NCBI GenBank assembly: GCA_020444415.1 | Contig: JAHLLA010000001.1 | Location: 620,001-684,000, forward strand | Source of the DNA: Bacteroidota bacterium | GTDB taxonomy: Bacteria; Bacteroidota; Bacteroidia; Bacteroidales; F082 | Direction: 5' to 3' | DNA: 64,000 nucleotides | Shown: piece by piece, positions 53,733 to 62,968 of the stretch | Numbering within the stretch: the first letter of the stretch is position 1 | Layout of the letters: the number at the start of each line of letters is the position of its first letter | Notes under the pieces: model-generated | Told to the model about the DNA's origin: nothing | The model's database searches: none | What the model saw: only the letters and a program-made list of their open reading frames with translations | Made by a program: the position numbers and the translations under genes

Positions 53733-54350
53733 TTGAAGAAATCGCTGATCGTAATCTTTCTGATCTTATTACTAGATCAGGCTCTTAAGATTTATATTAA
53801 ACTTACCATGACTTTGGGAGAAGAAATCCCCATGTTAGGAGATTGGTTCAGGCTGTATTTTACAGAAAACTACGGGATGGCTTTTGGGATGGAATTTGGA
53901 GGTGAATGGGGCAAACTCTCATTAAGTATTTTTCGAATTCTTGCCATTATGGCCATTGGAATCTATCTGTATATGCTTACCCGTAAAAAAAAGAAGCACG
54001 CAGGACTCATTATCAGTATATCGATGATACTGGCCGGAGCCATAGGTAACATTATCGACAGTGCTTTTTATGGCATGTTGTTTACCCAAAGCAGCTACCA
54101 TACCGTTGCTGAATTTGCTGCTGCCGGTGAAGGTTACGCGGGATTTTTGCATGGGCGAGTAGTGGATATGTTCTATTTTCCCATTATTAGTATTGCCCAG
54201 GCTGATTTGCCTTCGTGGATACCCGATTTTATTTTCGGTTACGATAATCGTTTTGTATTCTTCAGGCCCATTTTCAACATCGCCGACTCCTCCATAACCA
54301 TTGGAGTATTCTGGCTTATTTTGTTTGAGCGGAAGCATTTGTCGGTTTAA
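53733..54350 (+). CDS. lspA: Lipoprotein signal peptidase
   Basis: It cleaves the signal peptide of prolipoproteins in the inner membrane. The protein has 205 residues with four TM helices. LLLDQALKIYIKL (about 12-24), ENYGMAFGMEFG (about 45-56), and the catalytic Asp pair in AGAIGNIIDSAFYG (about 105-118) and FNIADSSITIGV (about 183-194) are present. Bacteroidota LspA carry the extra loop seen at about 120-165. 19 bp after the TraR/DksA gene. Confidence 0.95.
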   Translation: MKKSLIVIFLILLLDQALKIYIKLTMTLGEEIPMLGDWFRLYFTENYGMAFGMEFGGEWGKLSLSIFRILAIMAIGIYLYMLTRKKKKHAGLIISISMILAGAIGNIIDSAFYGMLFTQSSYHTVAEFAAAGEGYAGFLHGRVVDMFYFPIISIAQADLPSWIPDFIFGYDNRFVFFRPIFNIADSSITIGVFWLILFERKHLSV

Positions 54351-54369
54351 GAAATATACTTTTAAAAGA

Positions 54370-54407
54370 AAAACCGCGATATCAAATTTGATACCGCGGT
54401 TTTTTTA
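54370..54407. terminator. Terminator between lspA and the carboxylase operon
   Basis: AAACCGCG.TATC...GATACCGCGGTTTTTTT forms a long GC-rich stem with A- and T-tracts on either side, usable by both convergent units. Confidence 0.9.
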
Positions 54408-54426
54408 TAGTTGGTTGTACTTTTGT

Positions 54427-55965
54427 CTACAGCGGAATATTCCCATGCTTTTTTGGAGGATTACTGGCTGACTTATTCTGTGTCATTTCCAACGCCTGTA
54501 CAAGTTTTTTCCTTGTATTATGCGGGAATATGATCTCATCAATATAGCCTAATTCTGCTGCTTTATAAGGGCTTGCAAAATTCTCCCGGTATTCTTCAAC
54601 GGCTTTCTGACGCTCATCATCTGTATTGATTTTATTCCGGTAGATGATATTTACTGCTCCTTCAGGACCCATTACAGCTATTTCAGCAGTCGGATACGCA
54701 AAATTATAATCAGCACCAATATGTTTGCTCGACATCACATCATAGGCACCACCATAAGCTTTCCTTGTAATAATGGTTATCTTTGGAACTGTAGCTTCAG
54801 CAAAAGCATATAATAATTTGGCTCCATGTTTAATAATTCCGCCAAATTCCTGGGTTGTTCCGGGTAAAAATCCCGGTACATCTTCAAATGTGATCAATGG
54901 GATGTTGAAGGCATCGCAAAAACGCACAAAACGAGCCGCTTTTGTGGAGCTGTTTATGTCCAGTACACCAGCCAGCACTGCAGGCTGATTGGCAACAATA
55001 CCAACTGGTTTTCCTGCAATACGTGCAAATCCGACGATAATATTCTTTGCATAATGCGGCTGCACTTCAAGGAAATGATTGTTATCAATTACCGGCATGA
55101 TAATATCCATCATGTCGTATGGCTTATTGGGATCGGGAGGAATTACTTCATCCAGTTTGGGCTCTTCGCGGCATAAATCATCCGTACATACTTTTACCGG
55201 TGGGTCTTCCATATTATTTGATGGCAGGAAGCTCATCAACTCACGAATCATGATCATGGCTTGGTCATCATCTTCGGCTGTGAAATGGGCAACACCGCTT
55301 TTCTGATTATGCGTCATAGCGCCACCCAGCTCTTCCATAGTCACTTCTTCGTTGGTAACCGTTTTGATCACATCCGGCCCGGTGACGAACATATAGGAAG
55401 TTTCTTTTACCATCATGATAAAATCGGTGATCGCGGGCGAGTAAACTGCTCCTCCTGCACAGGGGCCGAGTATGGCTGAAATCTGCGGAATGACACCTGA
55501 GCTTCTTACATTCCTGTAAAAGATATCGGCATAACCGGCAAGACTCTCAACACCTTCCTGGATACGGGCACCACCCGAATCATTTAGCCCGATGACCGGT
55601 GCGCCCATTTTCATGGCCATATCCATGATCTTCACAATTTTATCGGCATTGGCCCGGCTTAATGAACCACCAAAAACCGTAAAATCCTGGGCGAAAACAA
55701 ACATCAAACGTCCATCTATTTTTCCGTAACCTGACACCAGTCCATCCCCAAGAATTTTATTTTTATCCATTCCGAAATCGGTAGCCCTGTGGGTTACAAA
55801 TTCGTCAATCTCCACAAAAGTTCCGGGATCCAACAATGCATTAATTCGTTCTCGGGCTGTTTTTCTCCCCGCTTTATGTTGTCTTTCTATACGCTCTTTT
55901 CCACCACCTAATTCTGCCTGCCGGCGCTTTTGTTCAAGTAGTTCAATTTTTGATTGTAACGACAT
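54427..55965 (-). CDS. Acyl-CoA carboxylase carboxyltransferase (beta) subunit
   Basis: The protein has 512 residues of the propionyl-CoA/methylmalonyl-CoA carboxyltransferase family: [19 protein letters not shown] (about 39-57), [20 protein letters not shown] (about 123-142), [22 protein letters not shown] (split: [12 protein letters not shown] about 354-365), and [17 protein letters not shown] (about 393-409). With the BCCP and biotin carboxylase of this operon it should form a complete three-gene carboxylase. Propionyl-CoA is the likeliest substrate by family, but acetyl-CoA cannot be excluded. No sodium-pump decarboxylase subunits are adjacent. Confidence 0.88.
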   Translation of the reverse strand: MSLQSKIELLEQKRRQAELGGGKERIERQHKAGRKTARERINALLDPGTFVEIDEFVTHRATDFGMDKNKILGDGLVSGYGKIDGRLMFVFAQDFTVFGGSLSRANADKIVKIMDMAMKMGAPVIGLNDSGGARIQEGVESLAGYADIFYRNVRSSGVIPQISAILGPCAGGAVYSPAITDFIMMVKETSYMFVTGPDVIKTVTNEEVTMEELGGAMTHNQKSGVAHFTAEDDDQAMIMIRELMSFLPSNNMEDPPVKVCTDDLCREEPKLDEVIPPDPNKPYDMMDIIMPVIDNNHFLEVQPHYAKNIIVGFARIAGKPVGIVANQPAVLAGVLDINSSTKAARFVRFCDAFNIPLITFEDVPGFLPGTTQEFGGIIKHGAKLLYAFAEATVPKITIITRKAYGGAYDVMSSKHIGADYNFAYPTAEIAVMGPEGAVNIIYRNKINTDDERQKAVEEYRENFASPYKAAELGYIDEIIFPHNTRKKLVQALEMTQNKSASNPPKKHGNIPL

Positions 55966-55976
55966 GTTATATGATT

Positions 55977-56495
55977 TTAATTGTTTTCAATATCTTCCAA
56001 TAATACCAGGTGTTGATGTCCTTCAATGGTATCACCTTCATTCACCAGTATCTTTTTAATGATCTTATCGGTATTCACTTTATATTCGCTCTCCATTTTC
56101 ATAGCAGAGACAATAATCACCGTATCACCTCCTTTCACAATATCGCCTTCTTTTACAAGTATTTTAACTACTTTTCCGGGCATGGGTGTCGAGATAAAAG
56201 CAGCATCATCGTCCTCTGTGCTTTTCCTGCTGTTCACATACCTTGTTTCGGCATCAATGATCTCCACATCATATGCATTGTAAAGTGTGTTGACGTTGTA
56301 TTTTTTGTTTGCGGTTTGCGTAAGCTCTACGTTAAATGATGTACCATCCAATAATATCGAATAAACACCATTTTCGACTTCTATAATATCCACATCATAG
56401 ATACGGTCATCAATCGCTATTCTGGCTTTGTTTTTATTTCGTTCAAGCAACTCAATTGTTGAATGCTCATTGTTTCGTTTAATATCGTATAGCAT
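55977..56495 (-). CDS. Biotin carboxyl carrier protein
   Basis: The protein has 172 residues. The C-terminal biotinyl domain (about 95-172) carries [12 protein letters not shown], with Lys in AMKM the biotinylation site; it starts [17 protein letters not shown]. The N-terminal about 90 residues are an extended domain with beta-strands, linking it to the partner subunits. It lies 11 bp upstream of the carboxyltransferase gene. Confidence 0.9.
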   Translation of the reverse strand: MLYDIKRNNEHSTIELLERNKNKARIAIDDRIYDVDIIEVENGVYSILLDGTSFNVELTQTANKKYNVNTLYNAYDVEIIDAETRYVNSRKSTEDDDAAFISTPMPGKVVKILVKEGDIVKGGDTVIIVSAMKMESEYKVNTDKIIKKILVNEGDTIEGHQHLVLLEDIENN

Positions 56496-56532
56496 AAAAT
56501 AAGTATTATCTAACTATGAGTTTTTTATTTCA

Positions 56533-58041
56533 TTACAAGTGTTCCAGGTTCTTTTTTCTGCCGCAATTTTTCCAATTACTCCCATTTATTTGTTTAAAAA
56601 CGGGGGCGGAACGCTCTTCAATTCTTTCTATATAATTAAAGAATGCTGCGATCGAAGCAATATCTTTCAATTTTTGTGATGGTTCTTCCTTTTCCATTAA
56701 TAATGCTTCATTATCCTGGATAAAATGGGTGTTATACCGTCCTTCTTTAAAAGAAGGCACATCCATAATCCTATTTAAAAAAGGTATAGAAGTTTTGATG
56801 CCTGTAATTTTATATGCATACAATGCTCTTTTCATTCTTTCGATGGCTTCATCACGAGTTGGCGCCCATACTATAAGTTTTGATATTAACGGATCGTAAT
56901 GAATCGGGATATCGTATCCTTCATACACATAACCGTCATGCCTAACTCCTAACCCCAGAGGTTCGGTAATATGCTTGATCAAACCCGGATTCGGCATGAA
57001 GTTGTTATCAGGATCCTCTGCATAAATTCGGGCTTCAATAGCGTGACCGTTTTGAACAAGTTCATCTTGTTTTAAACTTAAAACCTCATTATTGGCAATC
57101 CTGATTTGCTCTTTCACCAGGTCAACGCTCACTACTCTTTCTGTAATCGGGTGTTCCACCTGTAAGCGGGTATTCATTTCCAGAAAATAATAATTAAGGT
57201 CGTCATCAACTATAAATTCAATAGTTCCGGCCCCGGAATAGTTTACCGCTTTGGCTGCTGCAACTGCATGTTTACCCATATCATCCCGTACTTCCGGTGT
57301 CATAATAGGTGATGGTGTTTCTTCAATTACTTTTTGGTGTCTTCTTTGCACCGAACATTCTCTTTCAAAAAGGTGAATACAATTCCCATGGTTATCAGCC
57401 AATACCTGGAATTCAATGTGATGCGGGGAGTTTATATATTTTTCAATATACACGGCATCATCACCAAAGGCAGCTTTTGCTTCAGATTTGGCAGAACTAA
57501 CTGCCGTTAATATATCTTTTTCATGTTTTACCAGTCGCATCCCTTTTCCGCCGCCACCAGCACTTGCCTTGATCATCACCGGCAAACCAATCTCCTTTAT
57601 TACCGCAACCGCTTTATCCAGATCCTGGATAGGCTCGGTAGTGCCGGGCACAACTGGCACATTCGCTTTCTGCATGGTTTTTCTGGCAGTGATCTTATCC
57701 CCCATGGTATTTATAGCGTAGGACGAGGGCCCAATAAAAATAATTCCTTCTTTTTTACAGCGGTCTGAAAATTCTGCATTTTCTGATAGGAAACCATAAC
57801 CCGGATGAATGGCATCGGCTTTTGTTTTTTTAGCCACTTCGATGATATTATCTATTACCAGGTAACTTTCGTTAGAAGGGGCCGGCCCAATGCAATATGC
57901 CTCATCAGCGTATCTTACATGCATAGATGTACGATCAGCTTCAGAAAAAACAGCCACCGATTTGACTCCCATCTCGCGACAGGAGCGCATCACGCGTACT
58001 GCAATTTCGCCCCTATTGGCCACTAATATCTTTTTAATCAT
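56533..58041 (-). CDS. Biotin carboxylase subunit
   Basis: The protein has 502 residues. It carboxylates biotin on BCCP with ATP and bicarbonate. ATP-grasp features: KKILVANRGEIAVRVMRSCR, PGYGFLSENAEFSDRC (about 79-94), the glycine loop KASAGGGGKGMRLV (about 159-172), ERECSVQRRHQKVIEE (about 225-240) and EMNTRLQVEHPITE (about 287-300). First gene of the operon; the C-terminus is slightly longer than E. coli AccC. No promoter motif is an exact match; TATCTTTA lies about 70 bp upstream. Confidence 0.93.
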   Translation of the reverse strand: MIKKILVANRGEIAVRVMRSCREMGVKSVAVFSEADRTSMHVRYADEAYCIGPAPSNESYLVIDNIIEVAKKTKADAIHPGYGFLSENAEFSDRCKKEGIIFIGPSSYAINTMGDKITARKTMQKANVPVVPGTTEPIQDLDKAVAVIKEIGLPVMIKASAGGGGKGMRLVKHEKDILTAVSSAKSEAKAAFGDDAVYIEKYINSPHHIEFQVLADNHGNCIHLFERECSVQRRHQKVIEETPSPIMTPEVRDDMGKHAVAAAKAVNYSGAGTIEFIVDDDLNYYFLEMNTRLQVEHPITERVVSVDLVKEQIRIANNEVLSLKQDELVQNGHAIEARIYAEDPDNNFMPNPGLIKHITEPLGLGVRHDGYVYEGYDIPIHYDPLISKLIVWAPTRDEAIERMKRALYAYKITGIKTSIPFLNRIMDVPSFKEGRYNTHFIQDNEALLMEKEEPSQKLKDIASIAAFFNYIERIEERSAPVFKQINGSNWKNCGRKKNLEHL

Positions 58042-58254
58042 GGTATTTTGCTTTATTATAAAGAAAATCAGGTGTTTGTGTTATTTAAAACGCTTACAAA
58101 GAACGGGTAAAGATAAAAAAACCTTCGATAGTTGGGTTACTGATAAAAATCACAAGTTTTGCAATCGATTGATATCAGTAAAAAAGGTAGAAATAAATTC
58201 TTCCTATTCATTCGTTATAAGTACTCTTTTAATAGTCATTGAGATAATTTCAAT

Positions 58255-58262
58255 TAAATTTG
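58255..58262 (+). promoter_or_regulatory. -7 element of fbaA
   Basis: TAAATTTG matches TAnnTTTG, 30 bp upstream of the ATG at 58292. Confidence 0.55.
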
Positions 58263-58291
58263 CTGTCAAATAAAACATAACTTAAAATAAA

Positions 58292-59368
58292 ATGTCAAAA
58301 TTATCTGATAAAGTAACTCCAGGTGTTGCCACCGGAGATGACCTGAATAAAATATTTGATTCCGCCAAAAAAGGACAGTACGCACTTCCCGCAGTGAACG
58401 TGGTGGGTACCAACTCTGTAAATGCTGTTATGGAAGCGGCTAAAAAAGTGAATTCTCCCGTGATCATTCAGTTCTCGAATGGTGGAGGTGCTTTTTACGC
58501 GGGCAAAGGACTTTCGAACGAAAATGAAAAAGCTGCCATTGCCGGCTCTGTTTCAGGTGCTTTGCATGTGCATCAATTAGCCGAAATGTATGGTATTCCG
58601 GTAATATTGCATACTGACCATGCTGCCAAGAAATTATTACCATGGATTGACGGATTGCTTGATGCCGGAGAAGCATATTATGCACAACATGGCAAACCGC
58701 TGTTCAGCTCACATATGCTTGACCTGTCGGAAGAACCACTGAACGAAAACCTGGAGATTTGTGCCAGATACCTGGAAAGAATGAGTAAAATTGATATGAC
58801 ACTTGAAATTGAGTTGGGTATCACCGGTGGTGAAGAAGACGGGGTTGACAATACGGATGTAGACAGCTCAAAATTATACACGCAGCCAGAAGAAGTTGCT
58901 GAAGCATACGAAGTACTTTCAAAGATAAGTAAGAATTTTACAATTGCAGCAGCATTCGGTAATGTTCATGGTGTTTATAAACCTGGAAATGTAAAATTAG
59001 AACCTGTAATTCTGGCAAACTCCCAGAAGTATATCGCTGAAAAATTCAATACGGATAAAAACCCTGTGAATTTTGTTTTCCATGGTGGTTCAGGATCAGA
59101 ACCTGAAAAAATTAAAGAAGCGATTTCATATGGCGTCATCAAAATGAACATTGATACCGACACCCAATGGGCTTACTGGAATGGTGTTCGCGCATATGAA
59201 GCCAAAAACCATGACTACCTGCAGGGGCAAATCGGAAACCCGGGGGGTGAAGACGCCCCCAATAAAAAATATTATGACCCACGGAAATGGCTACGTTCAG
59301 GTGAAGAGGCCATGGTGAAAAGACTGGAACAGGCATTCAATGATTTGAATTGTATTGACCGGTATTAA
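58292..59368 (+). CDS. fbaA: Fructose-bisphosphate aldolase, class II
   Basis: Cleaves fructose-1,6-bisphosphate in glycolysis. The protein has 358 residues, class IIA length. ALPAVNVVGTNSVNAVMEAA (about 30-49), zinc-site HTDHAAKKLLPWIDG (about 110-124), ELGITGGEEDGVD (about 175-187), VHGVYKPGNVKL, FVFHGGSGSEPEKIKEA (about 262-278) and MNIDTDTQWAYW (about 285-296) are all present. Strong terminator follows. Confidence 0.96.
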   Translation: MSKLSDKVTPGVATGDDLNKIFDSAKKGQYALPAVNVVGTNSVNAVMEAAKKVNSPVIIQFSNGGGAFYAGKGLSNENEKAAIAGSVSGALHVHQLAEMYGIPVILHTDHAAKKLLPWIDGLLDAGEAYYAQHGKPLFSSHMLDLSEEPLNENLEICARYLERMSKIDMTLEIELGITGGEEDGVDNTDVDSSKLYTQPEEVAEAYEVLSKISKNFTIAAAFGNVHGVYKPGNVKLEPVILANSQKYIAEKFNTDKNPVNFVFHGGSGSEPEKIKEAISYGVIKMNIDTDTQWAYWNGVRAYEAKNHDYLQGQIGNPGGEDAPNKKYYDPRKWLRSGEEAMVKRLEQAFNDLNCIDRY

Positions 59369-59393
59369 ACTTCTATCCAGAAATGGATTTCAG

Positions 59394-59423
59394 ATGCGGG
59401 AAAGTTAACTTTCCCGCATTTTT
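59394..59423 (+). terminator. Terminator of fbaA
   Basis: A perfect 26-bp palindrome (arms ATGCGGGAAAGTT / AACTTTCCCGCAT) is followed by a T-tract, 25 bp past the fbaA stop. It excludes the 59383 start for the next gene. Confidence 0.9.
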
Positions 59424-59475
59424 CATTTGGTTTCAATGCCTATTTCTTATTACCTTTGTTTTCATACCTTTGATT

Positions 59476-59877
59476 ATGCTTGAATACCCTCCTAAAATAC
59501 TCATGGCATTTGGTGAAACTTTTAGTGATGAAGGCGAGAATTTTTATAAATGGCTGTTGGAAAACGGTTATCCTGAGTTAGCCGCTTTAAGCAGTGGCAT
59601 TAAAGGAAGCAAAGAAGCCATCGACTGGCTGTTGAAAAATAAATACCCTCAGTTCGCAGCCTTTGATGGAGCAATCGATAAACAGGCAGGTGCTTATGCC
59701 TGGTTGAGGAAATTCAATTTTGACTTTTTAACTGTATTTGCTGACGCGATCAATGAAAAGCGAGAGGCGATTAACTGGTTGAAGGAAAATGAATTGGATA
59801 TGTTTGTATATCTCGCGGCAAAGATCAATGCCTACCGGAACAATCAATCATTTGATTACCATAAATTGCACTTTTAG
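59476..59877 (+). CDS. Small protein of four 25-residue helical repeats
   Basis: Starting at Met 59476 (MLEYPPKILMAFGETFSDEG) gives 133 residues; an earlier in-frame ATG at 59383 would lie in the fbaA terminator. From about residue 24 there are four tandem 25-residue units beginning WLLENGYPELAAL, WLLKNKYPQFAAF, WLRKFNFDFLTVF and WLKENELDMFVYL, each ending in a short helix with Ala-Ile. They resemble an alpha-solenoid. No family is recognised. No signal peptide. It lies between fbaA and nrdJ (convergent). Confidence 0.7.
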   Translation: MLEYPPKILMAFGETFSDEGENFYKWLLENGYPELAALSSGIKGSKEAIDWLLKNKYPQFAAFDGAIDKQAGAYAWLRKFNFDFLTVFADAINEKREAINWLKENELDMFVYLAAKINAYRNNQSFDYHKLHF

Positions 59878-59881
59878 GTAT

Positions 59882-59912
59882 AAAAAAAAGCTGCTCAAAA
59901 AAGAACAGCTAT
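59882..59912 (-). terminator. Terminator of nrdJ
   Basis: The minus strand reads AGCTG...CAGCT with a following T-tract (eight T), 24 bp after the nrdJ stop. Confidence 0.75.
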
Positions 59913-59935
59913 ATGATGTAATTGTTGGTTATCTG

Positions 59936-62677
59936 TTACCCACACTTTGAATGTCCGCACGATTTACATATCAGGCATCCATCTTCATAAATTAATGTGT
60001 CCTCCCCGCAATCGGGGCAAAGAGTATCAACCGGGGTTCCATTAGGTACATATCTTTTCAATGCCCTTACAACCCCGTTTTTCCATGTATTGATATTGTC
60101 ATCTTCCACGTTTAGATTTGAAACCAGGTCGATTACATAGGGCAATGGCATTCCATGACGTAAAACGCCTGAAATCAGTTTGGCATAATTCCAATAGGTA
60201 CGTTCAAATGAACGCGATAAACCCTGTACAATAATTTCGTAGCCCTGTTTGTCTTTAAATTTAAAGTCGTAACGAGACTTTTCACCTTTCACTTTTTCCT
60301 TTACAACGGATCCTTTTTCAACCCAAGGTGGTAAATAAAAGTCATCTGCTTTACCTGTGAAAATTTCGTAAGGTTTGTTATTGATGGTTCCTATAACAGC
60401 CACCCACTTCTCGTAATTATTCTGAAAACGAATAATATCTGCTTCAACCACTTTTGGACGTGGCGGTGCTTTGGTTTCCCTGAATTCGTCTTTGTCATCC
60501 TCTTCCCTGCCAACAAGCACGCCCGAGCGGGAACCATCCCGGTATATGGTCATACCTTTACATCCACTTTCCCAGGCGGTAAGATAAATATCGCTCACCA
60601 ATTCTTCGGTAGCGTCTTTTGGTACATTTACCGTAACGCTGATGGAATGGTCTACCCACTTTTGAATTTTACCCTGCATTTTCACTTTGCTCACCCAATT
60701 TATGTCATTGGAAGTAGCGTTAAAATAGGGAGATTTTTCAATGATCCTGTTTAGTTCTTCATCGGGTAAATTTTTTACCTCCTTCACATTGTATCCCTGC
60801 GAATCCAGCCAAACTTCAAATTTCGGGTGGAAAACGTTGTATTCTTCCCACGAGTCGCCTACATCGTCAATAAAGCCTACCACTACATTTTTATCATTCG
60901 GGTTTACTTTCCTGCGGCGTTTGTATGATACCATAAATGCCGGCTCAATGCCTGAAGTTGTTTGCGTACAAATACTTACACTTCCCGTTGGTGCAATGGT
61001 GAGCATGGCAATGTTTCGCCTGCCTACTATTTTCATTTTCTCATACACGTGGGGTGCATTTTCCCTGATCCGTTCGATAAATGGATTGCCAGCTTCTTTT
61101 TTCGCATCAAATATGGGGAATGAACCTCTTTGCTCTGCCAGATCTACTGAGGAGCGGTACACTTCAATGGCCAGTAGTTTATGCACTTCCGTAGAAAAAT
61201 TGATGGCCTTTTCTGAACCGTATTTCAATCCAAGGGCAGCCAGCATATCTCCTTCTGCAGTTATTCCTATACCAGTTCTTCTTCCCTGTATTGATTTTTC
61301 CCTGATCTTTTCCCACAATCGTTTTTCAACGAATTTGATTTCTTCTGCTTCGGGATCAGCTTTAATTTTATCGAGAATGGCATCTACTTTTTCGACTTCC
61401 AGATCCACAATATCATCCATCATTCTCTGAGCAATACCAGCATGCTCGGTAAATAGATCTCCGTCAAAATAAGCTTCCTTTGTAAATGGATTTTTAACGT
61501 AGCTATAAAGATTCAAAGCCAATAAACGGCAACTATCATAAGGACATAATGGTATCTCACCACACGGATTCGTTGAAACCGTTTTAAACCCGTATTCGGC
61601 ATAATTGTCCGGAATCGATTCTTTAATTACTGTATCCCAAAAGAGAATACCGGGTTCGGCCGAAGACCAGGCGTTATGAATGATCTTTTTCCATAAACTC
61701 AGCGCCTCTATTTCTTTTTCATAAAACGGTTTTTCTGCATTTATAGGAAATTGCTGTTTGTATAGCTTATTTTCTTTAACCGCGTTCATGAATTCATCGT
61801 CAAGTTTCACCGAGACATTAGCTCCGGTAACTTTCCCTGATTCCATTTTGGCATCTATAAAGTTTTCGGCATCCGGATGTTTCACGCCTATGCTTAACAT
61901 AAGTGCACCCCGTCTTCCATCCTGGGCCACTTCACGGGTAGAATTTGAATATCTTTCCATAAACGGCACCACACCGGTGGATGTTAAAGCTGTGTTTTTA
62001 ACCGGGCTGCCTGAAGGACGAATGTGTGTAAGATCGTGTCCGACACCGCCCCTGCGTTTCATCAATTGTACCTGTTCCTGGTCAATTTTCATGATGCCAC
62101 CATAGGAATCGGAATCGCCATCATTGCCAATTACAAAGCAATTGGAGAGTGACGACACCTGGAAATCATTTCCAATTCCTGCCATAGGGCTGCCAGCGGG
62201 AATGATATAGGTAAATCTGTCAAGTACATCAAATATTTCTTCTTCACTCAAAGGGGTTGGATACTTCTGTTCAATCCTACTGATCTCCCGGGCTAGTCTT
62301 CGATGCATATCTTCCGGGGTTAATTCATACAGGTTACCTGCACTATCCTTCAGGGCATACTTATTCATCCAAACATTGGCAGCCAATGCGTCGCCATTAA
62401 AATATTCTGTTGCTGCTTCTAAAACTTCTTCGTGATTATATTGTCTTAATTGAGATGTCTCTTTTTTGATCTTTTCCTCTTCAGCAATCACATCATTTTG
62501 CAGTTCATCCTGTTTGGAAGCTACACCAAAATCTACCTGTTCTTCTCTCATTTCTGCTCTTCTTCTTTCTTCTAATACTTTATCGTAAAAATCTTTTTCC
62601 TGTTTATCCGACCTGGCTTGCATGTCAAGATTTTGCTCTGTTTTTCTGTCCAAATTCAAGAAAAGATTGTTCTCCAT
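59936..62677 (-). CDS. nrdJ: Adenosylcobalamin-dependent ribonucleotide reductase (class II)
   Basis: Reduces ribonucleotides to deoxyribonucleotides with B12 and without oxygen dependence. The protein has 913 residues. Landmarks: VSSLSNCFVIGNDGDSDSYG (about 179-198), MKRRGGVGHDLTHIRPSG (about 210-227), STNPCGEIPLCPYDSCRLLA (about 366-385), GRRTGIGITAEGDMLAALG (about 461-479), TIAPTGSVSICTQTTSGIEP (about 563-582) and a zinc-ribbon-like tail with CPDCGED and CLICKSCGHSKCG. The N-terminal about 65 residues are a charged helical extension. No cobalamin riboswitch is seen upstream (62678-62968). Confidence 0.93.
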   Translation of the reverse strand: MENNLFLNLDRKTEQNLDMQARSDKQEKDFYDKVLEERRRAEMREEQVDFGVASKQDELQNDVIAEEEKIKKETSQLRQYNHEEVLEAATEYFNGDALAANVWMNKYALKDSAGNLYELTPEDMHRRLAREISRIEQKYPTPLSEEEIFDVLDRFTYIIPAGSPMAGIGNDFQVSSLSNCFVIGNDGDSDSYGGIMKIDQEQVQLMKRRGGVGHDLTHIRPSGSPVKNTALTSTGVVPFMERYSNSTREVAQDGRRGALMLSIGVKHPDAENFIDAKMESGKVTGANVSVKLDDEFMNAVKENKLYKQQFPINAEKPFYEKEIEALSLWKKIIHNAWSSAEPGILFWDTVIKESIPDNYAEYGFKTVSTNPCGEIPLCPYDSCRLLALNLYSYVKNPFTKEAYFDGDLFTEHAGIAQRMMDDIVDLEVEKVDAILDKIKADPEAEEIKFVEKRLWEKIREKSIQGRRTGIGITAEGDMLAALGLKYGSEKAINFSTEVHKLLAIEVYRSSVDLAEQRGSFPIFDAKKEAGNPFIERIRENAPHVYEKMKIVGRRNIAMLTIAPTGSVSICTQTTSGIEPAFMVSYKRRRKVNPNDKNVVVGFIDDVGDSWEEYNVFHPKFEVWLDSQGYNVKEVKNLPDEELNRIIEKSPYFNATSNDINWVSKVKMQGKIQKWVDHSISVTVNVPKDATEELVSDIYLTAWESGCKGMTIYRDGSRSGVLVGREEDDKDEFRETKAPPRPKVVEADIIRFQNNYEKWVAVIGTINNKPYEIFTGKADDFYLPPWVEKGSVVKEKVKGEKSRYDFKFKDKQGYEIIVQGLSRSFERTYWNYAKLISGVLRHGMPLPYVIDLVSNLNVEDDNINTWKNGVVRALKRYVPNGTPVDTLCPDCGEDTLIYEDGCLICKSCGHSKCG

Positions 62678-62968
62678 AATCCGTGCGCTTACTGCTGGTA
62701 TTTCTTGGTTAAAAGTCTGTTAATCTATAAGTTATAAAAGGGGAAATTGCGCCTTTACTGTGATGCAATATACAACAGAATTTACATACGGTCGGTTATT
62801 TTTTTTCAACAAGGGTAGGTGAATAAAAACTAAGATGCGCGAAACTAAGTCTTTATATATGGAAAAAAGATTAAAAATAATATTGAACTTTTTTTGGCAC
62901 AGTTTTAACTATCAATTTGAAAGTTGAGGATACCGAAATCATAGTGCAGAATATTCTCCAATTTTTCA

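Noticed and set aside
54427-58041. Sodium-pumping methylmalonyl-CoA decarboxylase
   Set aside because: The operon has a biotin carboxylase subunit and lacks the membrane decarboxylase subunit, so an ATP-dependent acyl-CoA carboxylase is more likely.
60741-61430. 229-codon plus-strand open frame
   Set aside because: It is antisense to nrdJ, rich in Ser/Phe as expected from the complementary strand of a Glu/Lys-rich gene.
62678-62968. Possible cobalamin riboswitch upstream of nrdJ
   Set aside because: No B12-box-like consensus or extended structured leader could be seen; only AT-rich spacer.
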